This document shows positions 23,411-32,223 of a DNA stretch of 36,545 nucleotides, piece by piece (positions within the stretch are counted from its first letter, which is position 1; every line of letters begins with the position of its first letter). Made by a program: the position numbers and the translations under genes. The notes below the pieces were generated by a model that was not told where the DNA came from, did no database searches, and worked only from the letters and a program-made list of their open reading frames with translations. The DNA comes from Myxococcales bacterium (GTDB taxonomy: Bacteria; Myxococcota_A; Polyangia; JAHFDS01): the NCBI GenBank assembly GCA_023248855.1, contig JAHFDS010000023.1, positions 1 to 36,545 on the forward strand, read 5' to 3'.

Positions 23411-24910
23411 CTACCGGCAGGCGGTGAACTCGACGCACTTGTCGTTGTAGCAACCGCAGCCGTCGCTCACCGGTACCGTGCGCACGTGGCAGCGATAACG
23501 GTCGACGCAGAAGCGCTTCTTCTCGTGCGTCGGGTCGTCCACGCAAGTGAAACAGTCGTCCGTGGGATTGCACTCGTTGCGATTGCACTCCACATCCGTG
23601 ACCATGCCCGCCTTCGTCTTGCAGACCTGAGGCACCGGCACCGGGTCATCCACGCAGTCGCGGTCACCGCACACCGTCGAATCCATGGTGCAATCCTGGG
23701 GAGTCACATCGGGCAAGCACGGCGAGCGCGCACCGAGGTCCGGATCATTGGGGCACCGGCTGTCCTGGGGATCTGAGCCCGGCTGGCTGAGGCTGTCGCA
23801 CGTGGCCGTCGGAGTCGGCGAGCACGTCTTCTCGAGTTGGCCGCACTTGTCCACGCGCTTCGGAGCGCCACAGGTCGGCTGGGTCGGGCGCTGGCACTGG
23901 CAATCCCCATGAGTCCGGCAATACTCGACCGGGCGTTCAGGCGCAGGCCGCGCCGCCGTGGCCGGGGGCGGGTTACACTTGCGAACCCCGCCTTTCGGGC
24001 CCGGGCACTCGCGGTCTTCGTGGCAGGACTCGCTCTGGGTGACGAACTCGATCGTCGAATCCACCGAGCAGTCTGGGACAAACGACAATCCGTCCTTCGC
24101 CTTGCCAATGGTGAGATCCACCTCCCCCACCACGAGATCCAGAGGCAGCGTGTCACAAGTCTGGGTGATGACCTCTCCCGTGATCGCGTCCCGTTGCTCG
24201 AGCTTGGAGGTGATCTTCTTGCGACACTTGCCGCCCTTGGCCGCCGGGTCCGTCGCGGTCTTGTTCGGGTAGCAGACCCAGAGGCCGCTCTCGATGAGGA
24301 AGGGCTTGCCTCCCGGTAACACCGTGGGATCCTTGCCGAGAGCCAGGCGCTCGAACTCCTCGCACTCGGCCGAAGGAGTCGAGGGGTTCGGCGCAGCGCT
24401 CCCCATCGCGACACCACACTCGTGCTGCGGGGTATCGAGGATGAAGTCGAGCACCACGAAGCCGTGGAAGGTCATCGAGAGCCGACCCTCCTTGGCCACG
24501 CCACTCTGCTTGCCGAAGCATAGCGACAGGGCGCCGGCGCGCTGGAGGCCACCAGAGGTATCCGCGTCCGCGACCTCCTTGAGCACCGCCAGCGGGCAGA
24601 CCTTGTCGAAAGTCTCGAACTTGCCGTCTCCTCGATATTGCGCCACGAAGTCGCAGATGTTCTCGAGCGAAAGGCTCATGGTCGGGCCAGCGCCGGTGAG
24701 GTATGCATACCGCCGCGCCAGGCACTGGCTCGAAGAATACTGCGCAAGGGCAATGACCTCACCCTTGCCCTGATAGGTGAGCGAGGTGATGTCCAGGGAC
24801 CCTTCGGTGATCCCGTAGAACCCTACGTTCTCGGCGCTGTCCTTCTCACCACATCCGAGGGCGAGGGAGGCGGCGGCGAGGAGGCTCAGGCCTTTCGTGC
24901 AACGAAGCAT
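23411..24910 (-). CDS. large cysteine-rich lipoprotein of unknown function
   Basis: This 499-residue lipoprotein has signal LSLLAAASLALGCGEKD (lipobox ALGC, Cys20). AGGAG eight bases upstream supports the start. The N-terminal about 270 residues are a mixed domain with scattered cysteines. From about residue 290 there are more than twenty cysteines in short repeats such as SCHEDRECPGPKG, YCRTHGDCQCQ and CNRNECNPTDDCFTCVDD, like the disulfide-rich modules of myxobacterial surface proteins. It lies 27 bases downstream of the Oar-like receptor gene and is probably the last gene of that transcript. It may be the receptor's surface partner or cargo-binding protein; this is inferred from position only. 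Confidence 0.75.
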   Translation of the reverse strand: MLRCTKGLSLLAAASLALGCGEKDSAENVGFYGITEGSLDITSLTYQGKGEVIALAQYSSSQCLARRYAYLTGAGPTMSLSLENICDFVAQYRGDGKFETFDKVCPLAVLKEVADADTSGGLQRAGALSLCFGKQSGVAKEGRLSMTFHGFVVLDFILDTPQHECGVAMGSAAPNPSTPSAECEEFERLALGKDPTVLPGGKPFLIESGLWVCYPNKTATDPAAKGGKCRKKITSKLEQRDAITGEVITQTCDTLPLDLVVGEVDLTIGKAKDGLSFVPDCSVDSTIEFVTQSESCHEDRECPGPKGGVRKCNPPPATAARPAPERPVEYCRTHGDCQCQRPTQPTCGAPKRVDKCGQLEKTCSPTPTATCDSLSQPGSDPQDSRCPNDPDLGARSPCLPDVTPQDCTMDSTVCGDRDCVDDPVPVPQVCKTKAGMVTDVECNRNECNPTDDCFTCVDDPTHEKKRFCVDRYRCHVRTVPVSDGCGCYNDKCVEFTACR

Positions 24911-24937
24911 TTCTGTGGCTCCTGGTCTGGGTAGGGA

Positions 24938-27900
24938 TCAGAACTCGAGCCGCACGCCGACGCGCATGAAGAAGGGCGTCTGGAGTACGACCTTGTTTCG
25001 CCAGTTCGGGTTCGCCTGGGCCAGCAGGGACTCATCGTCGGCATGGCGGAGGTGGCGGAGATCCGACTGGTTGCCGTTGATGATGGGATTGACGGCATCG
25101 AACGTGTAGCGGTCGTCGCGCTGCACCTCACCCTGGTTGTTCAGGATATTGAAGAGCTGCAGATAGAACTGCGACCGCATGTTCTTGGCCAGCTCCTGCT
25201 GGTACATGAGCTGGATGTCGGCACGCCACGTCATGGGGAGACGGTCGGTGGTGCCGCGCGGCAGTACGTACGACTCGTCGAAACCGTAGAGGTTGTGGGC
25301 GCCGAGGGCATTCTGGGGCACGCCGGAGTTCACCCGGAATGACGTACCCGCGATGAGCGAGCCCGTGCCGATCTTGAACTCGTACGAGCCGTCGATCTTG
25401 ACCGCGTGCGGGCGATCGGAACCCAGGGGGCCCACGCGGTTGGCGAGCAGGTCGGGCAGATCGAACTGGGAGGTGATGTTCGGGTCGAGCTGCCCCGTCT
25501 CCGCGGAAAACAGGCCACCATAGTTGCCAATGGCGCGCGAGTACGTGTAGCTCGACTGCAGCTGCCAGTTGCGCGAGAACCGCTTCCGGGCGAGCCCGGT
25601 CACCTGGTAGAAGTCACGCTCGGCCTTCGGGAACTGGCCGAAGCGCTTGGCGACCGCAGCGAACTGGGCGAGCGCCTCGTAGCGCGCCTGGGCATCGTTC
25701 GCGCGCACGAGATCGCCCTGGGCGCGGAAGGTGCGCGACGCCTGCTCTGCTGCCCGCGCCTGATCCTTGATCTTGTTGACCTGCTCGTTGGTGACGGTCT
25801 CGCCGGGGTTGACGATGTAGTACTGGGCCGCGTTGTCGACCGAGGCGTCCTCGATGATGGAGCCGAGATAGCGGCGCGTGAAGGACACCCCGAGCGCGAG
25901 ATCCTCGATGACCTCGTACTCGCCACCGATGGTCATCTCGTCGTTGTACTGGCCGGCCAGATCGGGCATCGGTACCGCGTTCCGACCGCCGAGCACCTGG
26001 ACGTTGGTCGCCGTGCCACGGTTGCAGTCCACAGTCCCGTCGATGAAGTTGCCGCCAGAATCGGCCAGGCCTGGGCAGGCCGCCGGCCCCATCGCCGGAT
26101 ACACGGAGCGGCGCAAGCCCTCTCGACCGAAGGAGCGGTTGTTGATGTCCATCGGAATGGACTCGTAAAAGCGCGCAAACGAACCGAAGAGCTTGCTGCG
26201 ACCCTCACCCGTCGGGTCGTAGATGAAGCCCAGGCGGGGCGCCGTGTTCCAGCTGACCACGAGGCCGCTGTTGCCATTGAGGTCGCGGATGTCCTGGCGC
26301 TCGAAACGAACGCCGAGGTTGAAGGTCAGCTGGCCCGGGACCGCCTGCCACTGATCCTGGACGAAGAACGCGTGGTTGATCGTCGAGGTCTGCGCGCGGA
26401 ACGGCGCGTTGACGAACTGCTCCTCGCCCGTGAGCGGATTCGGCCGGGCCACCGTATAGCTGTTCTGGCGGACGTTGGCCGAACGAACCTCGAGGAGGCT
26501 CCCTCCGGTGTAGCGCCTGACGTCGTCGAACGACACGTACTCCGGGTCCCAACCGCCCTTGAAGTCGTGCAGCCCGACCGCCTTGAGACCGAGGTAACGC
26601 GCGACCAACCGGCCGCCGTAGCGCTGAGCAATCGTCCTCTCGAGCAGCCCGAGCCCGCCCTGCGAGTAGCCGAGGACGCGGCAGTTCTGGATGAGCGGGT
26701 ACGGATCGACCGGGCTACCGTTGGCGTCGCGCAGCTGACCGGAGGTGTCGTCGATGCAGGGCGCGAGCTTGTCATATCCGTAGCGCTCCGTCTCCCCGGC
26801 GAAGCCAATGCCGGGTCGGGGATCGAGCGTGCGCGCCCCACTGGAGATGATCTTTCCGGTGGTCGGATCGCGGCCGTTGGCGCCCGCAAGCCACGAGATG
26901 AGCGGCGACTCGCCCTCGCCGTTGAAGGCCTGCGTGACGTTTCGCTCGCGGTGGTACGAACCGATCGCCTCGATCTGCAGCTTCTTCTCGAAGAGCTTCG
27001 AGATCCACTTGAGGTTGGCGTCGTGCGAGCCACCCGACACCTGGAAGGGCGTCGGGGTTCCGCCGAGGCGCTGGCCACGCGCCTGCTCGGGATTGCCGAA
27101 ATACGAGACGTCGAAGCTGTGCTCCGGAGAGAGCACGAAGGACAGCTTCGTGTTGAACTGGAAGGCCTGATTCGAGGTTTGAAACAGCTTGTTGGCGCCG
27201 AGGTTGTCACTGACGTACTGGCCATCGATAAAGTCCTGCTGGCCGTCGCCGCCGAGAACCGGCAGCATCATCGCACTGGCGCCGGTGCCGACTGTCTTCA
27301 TCTTGACGCGATTGTGGCCCCGGTTCATGGGGTCCTGCTCGACCTGGTAGGTCAGGCCCGGGCGGCCGCCGCCCGGGATGGCGGTGCCATCGACGTCCAT
27401 GAAGCACTTGAGCGCCTGGGGATCATCGATGTTCGTCGCGATGTCCTTCTGCTTCTGGCAGGACGCGTTGTTGTAACGGTCGGCGATCGCGCGAACCGAG
27501 CGGGTGATGGTGTCACGCGTGAAGATCGGTGACACGCCCGCGTAGAAGAACACCTTGTCCTTGACGATTGGGCCGGAGATGTCGGCGAAGAGCTGGAGGT
27601 CGTAGTCTCCCGCCTGCGGCGTGCGGCGCGTGACGAGGGAGCCGCCCTTGGTCACGATCTCGTCGGCGAGGGCCCGACCCCAGCCAGGCGTGTAGTGCGC
27701 CGAGACGCTGGCATGGAACTCGTTCGAGCCCGACTTCGTCGTCACGTTGACGATGCCGCCGGTGGCACGCCCGTACTCCGCGTTGTAACCGCCGGTGATG
27801 ACCTCGACCTCCTGGATGAAGTCCACGTTGAGCGAGGTGCCGAGCGTGCCGAAGCCGATGCCCGTCACGTTCACGCCGTCGATCACGTAGTTGTTTTCGA

Positions 27901-28459
27901 CCGACTGCGCGCCACCCAGGGAGACACCATTGTCGTCCCCCGAGGCGCCTGGCGTGCTCTCGATCAGCGACTCGAAGTCGCGACCGCGCGCGGGCACCTT
28001 GTTCATGAACTCCCTGTCGAACTTGGTGCCACGCTTGGTGCTGCCAATGTCGATCTGGGGCGCCTTCTCGACCACCTCGATGACCTTCTCGGTCGCCTTG
28101 GAGGCCTCTTCCTTCTGGCTGAAGGAGGCGTTCACGGGGATGGTCGCGTCGGCGCTGACCTGCGCCTCCTTCTTGAGCTTGGGCGCATTGCCGCCGGGCA
28201 CGAAGAACACGACGAGGTACTTGCCGACCGGGACCTCCGTGATGGTGTAATTGCCCTTGTCGTCGGTGACCTCGGCGAGCTCGCCCTGCGGGCCCTGCGC
28301 GACGACGGTGACGCCCGCGATGGGCGCGCCCGTGTCCTTGTCCTTGACGATGCCCCTGATGGTGCCCTTGTTGGACGCGGCGAAGGCCCGAGGCGCACCC
28401 GCGGCGACCAGAGCGACCGCCACCAACAGAAGGCCGAGCGAGCGGAGCGTCCGAGCCAT
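24938..28459 (-). CDS. Oar-like TonB-dependent outer-membrane receptor with carboxypeptidase-regulatory domain
   Basis: This protein has about 1170 residues. From MARTLRSLGLLLVAVALVAAGAPRAFA it has a normal signal peptide, with GAGG six bases upstream; ATG 28507 upstream is an alternative start. A carboxypeptidase-regulatory-like Ig domain follows (KGTIRGIVKDKDTGAPIAGVTVVAQ ... GNYTITEVPVGKY). The plug includes NYVIDGVNVTGIGFGT, FIQEVEVITGGYNAEYGRATGGIVNVTTKSGSNEFH, and the 22-strand barrel ends FMRVGVRLEF with terminal Phe. This layout is that of Myxococcus Oar, which secretes or imports proteins. No TonB box is obvious by eye. Neighbours are two lipoproteins and a TonB/ExbB/ExbD set. Confidence 0.9.
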   Translation of the reverse strand: MARTLRSLGLLLVAVALVAAGAPRAFAASNKGTIRGIVKDKDTGAPIAGVTVVAQGPQGELAEVTDDKGNYTITEVPVGKYLVVFFVPGGNAPKLKKEAQVSADATIPVNASFSQKEEASKATEKVIEVVEKAPQIDIGSTKRGTKFDREFMNKVPARGRDFESLIESTPGASGDDNGVSLGGAQSVENNYVIDGVNVTGIGFGTLGTSLNVDFIQEVEVITGGYNAEYGRATGGIVNVTTKSGSNEFHASVSAHYTPGWGRALADEIVTKGGSLVTRRTPQAGDYDLQLFADISGPIVKDKVFFYAGVSPIFTRDTITRSVRAIADRYNNASCQKQKDIATNIDDPQALKCFMDVDGTAIPGGGRPGLTYQVEQDPMNRGHNRVKMKTVGTGASAMMLPVLGGDGQQDFIDGQYVSDNLGANKLFQTSNQAFQFNTKLSFVLSPEHSFDVSYFGNPEQARGQRLGGTPTPFQVSGGSHDANLKWISKLFEKKLQIEAIGSYHRERNVTQAFNGEGESPLISWLAGANGRDPTTGKIISSGARTLDPRPGIGFAGETERYGYDKLAPCIDDTSGQLRDANGSPVDPYPLIQNCRVLGYSQGGLGLLERTIAQRYGGRLVARYLGLKAVGLHDFKGGWDPEYVSFDDVRRYTGGSLLEVRSANVRQNSYTVARPNPLTGEEQFVNAPFRAQTSTINHAFFVQDQWQAVPGQLTFNLGVRFERQDIRDLNGNSGLVVSWNTAPRLGFIYDPTGEGRSKLFGSFARFYESIPMDINNRSFGREGLRRSVYPAMGPAACPGLADSGGNFIDGTVDCNRGTATNVQVLGGRNAVPMPDLAGQYNDEMTIGGEYEVIEDLALGVSFTRRYLGSIIEDASVDNAAQYYIVNPGETVTNEQVNKIKDQARAAEQASRTFRAQGDLVRANDAQARYEALAQFAAVAKRFGQFPKAERDFYQVTGLARKRFSRNWQLQSSYTYSRAIGNYGGLFSAETGQLDPNITSQFDLPDLLANRVGPLGSDRPHAVKIDGSYEFKIGTGSLIAGTSFRVNSGVPQNALGAHNLYGFDESYVLPRGTTDRLPMTWRADIQLMYQQELAKNMRSQFYLQLFNILNNQGEVQRDDRYTFDAVNPIINGNQSDLRHLRHADDESLLAQANPNWRNKVVLQTPFFMRVGVRLEF

Positions 28460-28509
28460 CTTCCACCTCTTCGCGAGCTGCATCCGGGGAGCCTCGATGG
28501 TGTTCATGA

Positions 28510-30216
28510 TCAACCCCCCGTCCCGCCCATGCCGCCAGCACCGCCCATGCCGCCAGCACCACCCATGCCGCCAGCGCCGCCCATGCCGCCCATGCCGCCA
28601 CCGCCAGTGGGCATTGGCGGCGGGTTGGTGTCACCTTGGCAGATGGGCCGTGTCTCGGCCGCTGTGGGTCCGCCGAGCTCACCTGGCTTGTTGGAGAGGG
28701 GGTTGCATTGGCAGTCGTTGTGCTCGGGCCCGTCGAACGTGCCGTAGCCCTGCTTGGCCCGGTAGGCGCACGACACCTCATCGCCAGCCGCCGTCGTGAA
28801 GGCGAGAGGTCCAATGGTCTTGTCGAAGGTGATGCCCCAGTTGTCCGTCAGGCCGCCGAGGAGCGAGAGCGTGTAGGACTTGGCGCACTTGAGCGCGAGC
28901 CGCGTCATCTGCGGCACCTCCAGGTGACCCGGCCGCTTGTCGGCGCACGGCACCGCGGGCCCGCGCTTGCCCGTCGCCACCGCTGCGAAAGGATCGCCCG
29001 GCATCGTCGTCCCCATCTTCCCGGCGACATCTCCAGGCTGATACAGCGGCCCGGCTGGCACCGGGATGTTCGGCGGGCCCACCTCCTCGATCTTCAGGTT
29101 CGCAGCGAGGGAGACGTAGGCGGGCGGAGTCGAGAAGACGAACGCGGGTCCGTCATTGGCGTCGAACGGCTTCGAGACATCGGGGGTCGCCACCTTCATC
29201 GCCTCGGTGGTGACGGTGACGCAGGCGCTGGCAGACACCGGCGTGCCATCGCGGCCGTGCACGTTTGGGTTCACGCAGAACTCGACCTCGGAGCGTGTGG
29301 GCAGGCCATACAGCAGGACCGCTGGGCTCCGCGGGTCCTGGAAGCCGGTCGCGAAGAACGGGCTCGAGACGACGATGGCCGGCCCTGGATTGCCAGTGGC
29401 CTGCCCGTTGATGCCTCCGGAGGGGTTGTAGGCATAGTCGGCTGCCATGCGCTGACCCGACGCGGCGCCCGTCTTGGCGGTGATGGTGACTCGGTCCTCG
29501 AGCTCGGCGACCGGCAGGCATGACGGCGCTGGATCACCTCTGTCCGTGCCGAGCAGCCCCTGGTATCCGCGCGCCATCTGGTTCGGCTTGGTGCAACCCT
29601 CGGCCGTCGAGCAGACGGGCAAGCCCGTTTGATCCGGGAAATCACCGAGGGCGCCGTGGTTTGCGCAGATGACAGGCTTGCCGCCCGGCATGGACGCGTC
29701 AAAGATGTGCTCGATGTCGTCGCCATTGAGCAGCTTGTTGAAGATGAGACGCAATGAGATGCTGGTCGAGGCCGTGAAGCACGGTCCATTGCCGTTGCAG
29801 ACGTTCCAGCGCGGCGACAGCAGATCGGGGAAGATGTTCGTGCAGAACTTCTTGCCGGGGCCTTCGTCCGGCAGCGCCTTCGGGTCGAGGCTCTTGCGGC
29901 AGCAATGGCCGTCCTTGAAGCGGTCCTGGCAGCCGAGCTCGGGCTGGAACCCGGAGCAGGGGATCTCGTTCTCGCAGTCGACGAACTGCCACCTGCGTGG
30001 ATCGGTGTGATCGAAGTTCTGCGTGTCGACGTTGATCTTGTTCGCAGTCAACGCAGCGCTCATGGCCGGCTCGACGGCGAACACGGCGGCGAGCTTGGGC
30101 GGACCCGCTGCTTCCTTGTTCTCCGGATCACAGGCGGTGAGCGCGACGGGGATGGACACGGCGAGCCAGAGCGCGCGGCGTGTCCATCTGCTTTGACCCA
30201 GGTGACGATCCATCAT
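28510..30216 (-). CDS. Cys-containing lipoprotein with glycine/methionine-rich C-terminal tail
   Basis: This 568-residue protein starts at ATG 30216, with AAAGGAG nine bases upstream. The signal ends IPVALTACDPENKE (lipobox LTAC). The mature part has about 18 cysteines, concentrated at VDCENEIPCSGFQPELGCQDRFKDGHCC near the N-terminus; I recognise no known fold, though AIVVSSPFFATGF and VEFCVNPNVHG suggest beta-sandwich segments. The last about 30 residues are a low-complexity GGMGGAGG repeat. It directly precedes the Oar-like receptor and probably shares its promoter (30348-30377), which suggests a surface partner of the receptor. No function can be assigned. Confidence 0.75.
   Translation of the reverse strand: MMDRHLGQSRWTRRALWLAVSIPVALTACDPENKEAAGPPKLAAVFAVEPAMSAALTANKINVDTQNFDHTDPRRWQFVDCENEIPCSGFQPELGCQDRFKDGHCCRKSLDPKALPDEGPGKKFCTNIFPDLLSPRWNVCNGNGPCFTASTSISLRLIFNKLLNGDDIEHIFDASMPGGKPVICANHGALGDFPDQTGLPVCSTAEGCTKPNQMARGYQGLLGTDRGDPAPSCLPVAELEDRVTITAKTGAASGQRMAADYAYNPSGGINGQATGNPGPAIVVSSPFFATGFQDPRSPAVLLYGLPTRSEVEFCVNPNVHGRDGTPVSASACVTVTTEAMKVATPDVSKPFDANDGPAFVFSTPPAYVSLAANLKIEEVGPPNIPVPAGPLYQPGDVAGKMGTTMPGDPFAAVATGKRGPAVPCADKRPGHLEVPQMTRLALKCAKSYTLSLLGGLTDNWGITFDKTIGPLAFTTAAGDEVSCAYRAKQGYGTFDGPEHNDCQCNPLSNKPGELGGPTAAETRPICQGDTNPPPMPTGGGGMGGMGGAGGMGGAGGMGGAGGMGGTGG
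28513..28612. repeat. 18-bp tandem repeat encoding a Gly/Met/Ala tail
   Basis: Near-identical units of the form GCCCATGCCGCCAGCACC are repeated three to four times at the 3' end of the lipoprotein gene and encode GGAGGM blocks. The homogeneity suggests recent expansion by slippage, so copy number may vary between strains. Confidence 0.8.
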
Positions 30217-30347
30217 CCCGACGATCTCCTTTAGAGCGAAGCCAAACTGCGAGCCGTAATCCCGGACGAGAAACCAGCAGCTTGTCCAGGCCTGCCAGGG
30301 AGCTCTTGCCCCCTGTCCGGATGTGGGCAACCCCGTCCGGCCGTGGG

Positions 30348-30377
30348 ATTTAACGTATTCGTTACCTCCCCTGTCAA
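30348..30377 (-). promoter_or_regulatory. sigma70-like promoter for the lipoprotein/Oar-like receptor operon
   Basis: On the minus strand TTGACA (30372-30377) and TTAAAT (30348-30353) are 18 bases apart in a locally AT-rich patch. A small inverted repeat TAACG-aata-CGTTA lies between and partly over the -10 box and could be a regulator site. The start of transcription would leave a leader of about 125 bases before ATG 30216. Confidence 0.5.
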
Positions 30378-30451
30378 GCCCGATCTCACTACCTCTGCCT
30401 ACCTCGGCCACCTGTGAGCTTCCAATGGCTTACGGCCAACCAGAACCGAAG

Positions 30452-30482
30452 CCCAGGCGTACGAATACCCGAGGCGCCTGGG
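30452..30482 (-). terminator. hairpin downstream of exbD, possible terminator
   Basis: CCCAGGCG and CGCCTGGG form a perfect eight-base stem with a 15-base loop, about 56 bases after the exbD stop on the minus strand. It is followed by CTTCGGTTCTGGTT, only moderately T-rich, so it is a weak intrinsic terminator at best. Confidence 0.35.
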
Positions 30483-30537
30483 ACCCGGCGAGCGGGCCCC
30501 GGCGCGTGATCGGGGTCTCAGCCGGGTGAGCGCCCGG

Positions 30538-30966
30538 TCAGTCTTTCTTCGTCGCGGAGGCGACGCCGAGCGTCTTGGCGCCCGCCCCGCGCGCGAGGTC
30601 CATGGCGCGCACGACCCGGCCGTAGCCCGCGTCATCGTCGGTCTTGAAGAAGACGATCCGCTTGCTGTCGGGCTTGGGTGCGAGGCCTTCCTTGAGCTTG
30701 TCGAACAGCTCGTTGTCCCCGAGCGGGGTGCCATTGAGCAGGAGCTTTCCGTCCGCCTTGGTCTCGACCATGTAGATGTCGGTCGAGGGAGGCTGGTCGG
30801 GGAGCTTGACTTCCTCCGACTTCGGCGTGTTGGCGTTGAGCTCCTTGAGCATCATGGGCGTGAGCACCATGAAGATGATGAGGAGCACGAGCACGATGTC
30901 GATGAGCGGCGTCATGTTGATGTCCGCGCGGACACCCCCCTTGCCACCGCCAACTGCCATTCCCAT
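30538..30966 (-). CDS. exbD: ExbD/TolR family biopolymer transport protein (second copy)
   Basis: This 142-residue protein has a short cytoplasmic N-terminus, one transmembrane helix with the proton-carrying Asp in DINMTPLIDIVLVLLIIFMV (about residues 15-34) and a periplasmic domain with IYMVETKADGKLLLNG and a C-terminal RAMDLARGAGAKTLGVA. It is the last gene of the TonB cluster, three bases after the other exbD. Having two exbD paralogues beside one exbB is common in delta-proteobacteria and may give heteromeric motors. This copy has a longer, less acidic periplasmic loop with Lys and Asp runs. Confidence 0.93.
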   Translation of the reverse strand: MGMAVGGGKGGVRADINMTPLIDIVLVLLIIFMVLTPMMLKELNANTPKSEEVKLPDQPPSTDIYMVETKADGKLLLNGTPLGDNELFDKLKEGLAPKPDSKRIVFFKTDDDAGYGRVVRAMDLARGAGAKTLGVASATKKD

Positions 30967-30969
30967 CGG

Positions 30970-31422
30970 CTAACCCTTGTCGTCCGTGGTGCCGAGCGCC
31001 ACCGACTGCGCGCCCGCCTTGTTGAGCATCTCCATGACCTCGCGCGCCACCTTGTACTTGATGCGCTGATCGGCCTTGAGGAAGACCGGCTTGCCTGGCG
31101 ACTTGCGCAGCGCCTCCTCGACCTTCTGCTGGAGCTGCTTGAGATCGCTGACCTTGCCCTGCTCGAAGTAGAGCTCGCCCTTTTCCTTGATCGACACGAC
31201 GATCTGCTCGCCCGTGTCCTGCTTCGACTCGTGGTGCTTGGCCTTCGGCAGATCGACGTCGACGCCGCGGGAGAGCATCGGCGTGATGACCATGAAGATG
31301 ATGAGCAGCACCAGCACCACGTCGATGAGCGGCGTGACGTTGATGTCGGACACCATCGGGGCGGCCGCCTTGGCCTCCCGGTGCAGGGCGCCGCGCCGGC
31401 CGCGCTTGCCAGACGTCGACAA
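30970..31422 (-). CDS. exbD: ExbD/TolR family biopolymer transport protein (first copy)
   Basis: This 150-residue protein starts at a TTG, three bases after the exbB stop; an internal ATG (MVSDINVTP) is possible but would remove the cytoplasmic basic stretch. The membrane helix SDINVTPLIDVVLVLLIIFMVI carries the essential Asp, and the periplasmic domain has the strand/helix pattern GEQIVVSIKEKGELYFEQGKV ... PVFLKADQRIKYKVAREVMEML typical of ExbD/TolR. It works with ExbB as the proton-driven stator for TonB. The TTG may lower expression relative to exbB, which would fit the stoichiometry of such motors. Confidence 0.92.
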   Translation of the reverse strand: MSTSGKRGRRGALHREAKAAAPMVSDINVTPLIDVVLVLLIIFMVITPMLSRGVDVDLPKAKHHESKQDTGEQIVVSIKEKGELYFEQGKVSDLKQLQQKVEEALRKSPGKPVFLKADQRIKYKVAREVMEMLNKAGAQSVALGTTDDKG

Positions 31423-31425
31423 CGG

Positions 31426-32157
31426 TTACCCCACGCCGACCATGCGGGTGGCCATCGTGGTCGTGCGACCCTCCTTGAGCATGTAATCGACCAGCTCGGA
31501 GGAGACGTCGTTGATGTCGACCGTGATGGCCTCGACGCGGTTCGTGAAGTAGTTGAAGAGCCACACCGCGGGCACGGCCACGAGGATGCCGAACGCCGTG
31601 GTGATGAGGGCCTCCGCGATGCCGCCGGCGACCGCCCCGAGGCCGCCGCCGCCGGAGCTCGCCATGCCATTGAAGGAGTTGATGATGCCGAACGTGGTGC
31701 CGAACAGGCCCACGAAGGGCGCCGTCGAGCCGACGGTGGCGAGGACGCCGAGGCCCCGCCGCAGGTCCGCGGTCTCGCGCTCCTTGACCCGCTCGAGCGC
31801 GCGGTTGACGGCGTCCACGAGGTCGAAGTCGCCGACGTCCTCGGGGCCCTCCTTGCGCAGCGCCTCGAGGCCCTGCACGTACTCGGAGATGCCGGCGCCG
31901 CAGACGCGCGCGAGCGGCGAGTACTTGAGCGTCTGCGCGACCGCGATGGCCTCGCCGAGGCGACGGCCCGCGATGTAGCTGCGCAGCTGCATCACGTACT
32001 GGATCGATTCCTTCTTGGCGCGCATGAACGTGAGCAGACGCTCCGCGATCACGGCGAGGGAGCCAATGGACATGATGCCGAGGACGATGATGACCAGCTT
32101 GGCGACAATGCCGGAGTCATGCCACATCCCGATTAGCGTGAAGCTGCCACCACCCAT
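31426..32157 (-). CDS. exbB: ExbB/TolQ/MotA-type proton channel protein
   Basis: This 243-residue protein starts at MGGGSFTLIG with GAGGAG eight bases upstream. It has three membrane helices: about residues 15-40 (AKLVIIVLGIMSIGSLAVIAERLLTF), and two near 135-165 and 180-210 (VLATVGSTAPFVGLFGTTFGIINSF; GGIAEALITTAFGILVAVPAVWLFNYF), the latter pair forming the proton path with the conserved TAPFVGLFGT and EALITTAFGI motifs. The cytoplasmic loop (about 60-125) has the usual RALERVKERETADLRRGL helix. Its neighbours tonB and exbD complete the motor. Confidence 0.95.
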   Translation of the reverse strand: MGGGSFTLIGMWHDSGIVAKLVIIVLGIMSIGSLAVIAERLLTFMRAKKESIQYVMQLRSYIAGRRLGEAIAVAQTLKYSPLARVCGAGISEYVQGLEALRKEGPEDVGDFDLVDAVNRALERVKERETADLRRGLGVLATVGSTAPFVGLFGTTFGIINSFNGMASSGGGGLGAVAGGIAEALITTAFGILVAVPAVWLFNYFTNRVEAITVDINDVSSELVDYMLKEGRTTTMATRMVGVG

Positions 32158-32223
32158 TACGCTTTCTCCTCTTTGGCTTCTTCTCAAATGCACGGGCCGC
32201 GTTTGCGGCTGCTCAGTCTGACG

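Larger units (their letters stand above)
30217..30537. other. gene-free region between the Ton motor genes and the receptor operon
   Basis: This 321-base interval holds no coding sequence I can support. It contains the terminator-like hairpin downstream of exbD at 30452-30482, the promoter-like boxes at 30348-30377 and a leader of about 125 bases with two copies of CCGGACRGGG. The leader may fold, but I cannot assign it to a riboswitch class. Confidence 0.6.

Noticed and set aside
25406-27532. 708-residue plus-strand ORF
   Set aside because: It is exactly antisense to the TonB-dependent receptor, has no motif, and shows shadow-type composition.
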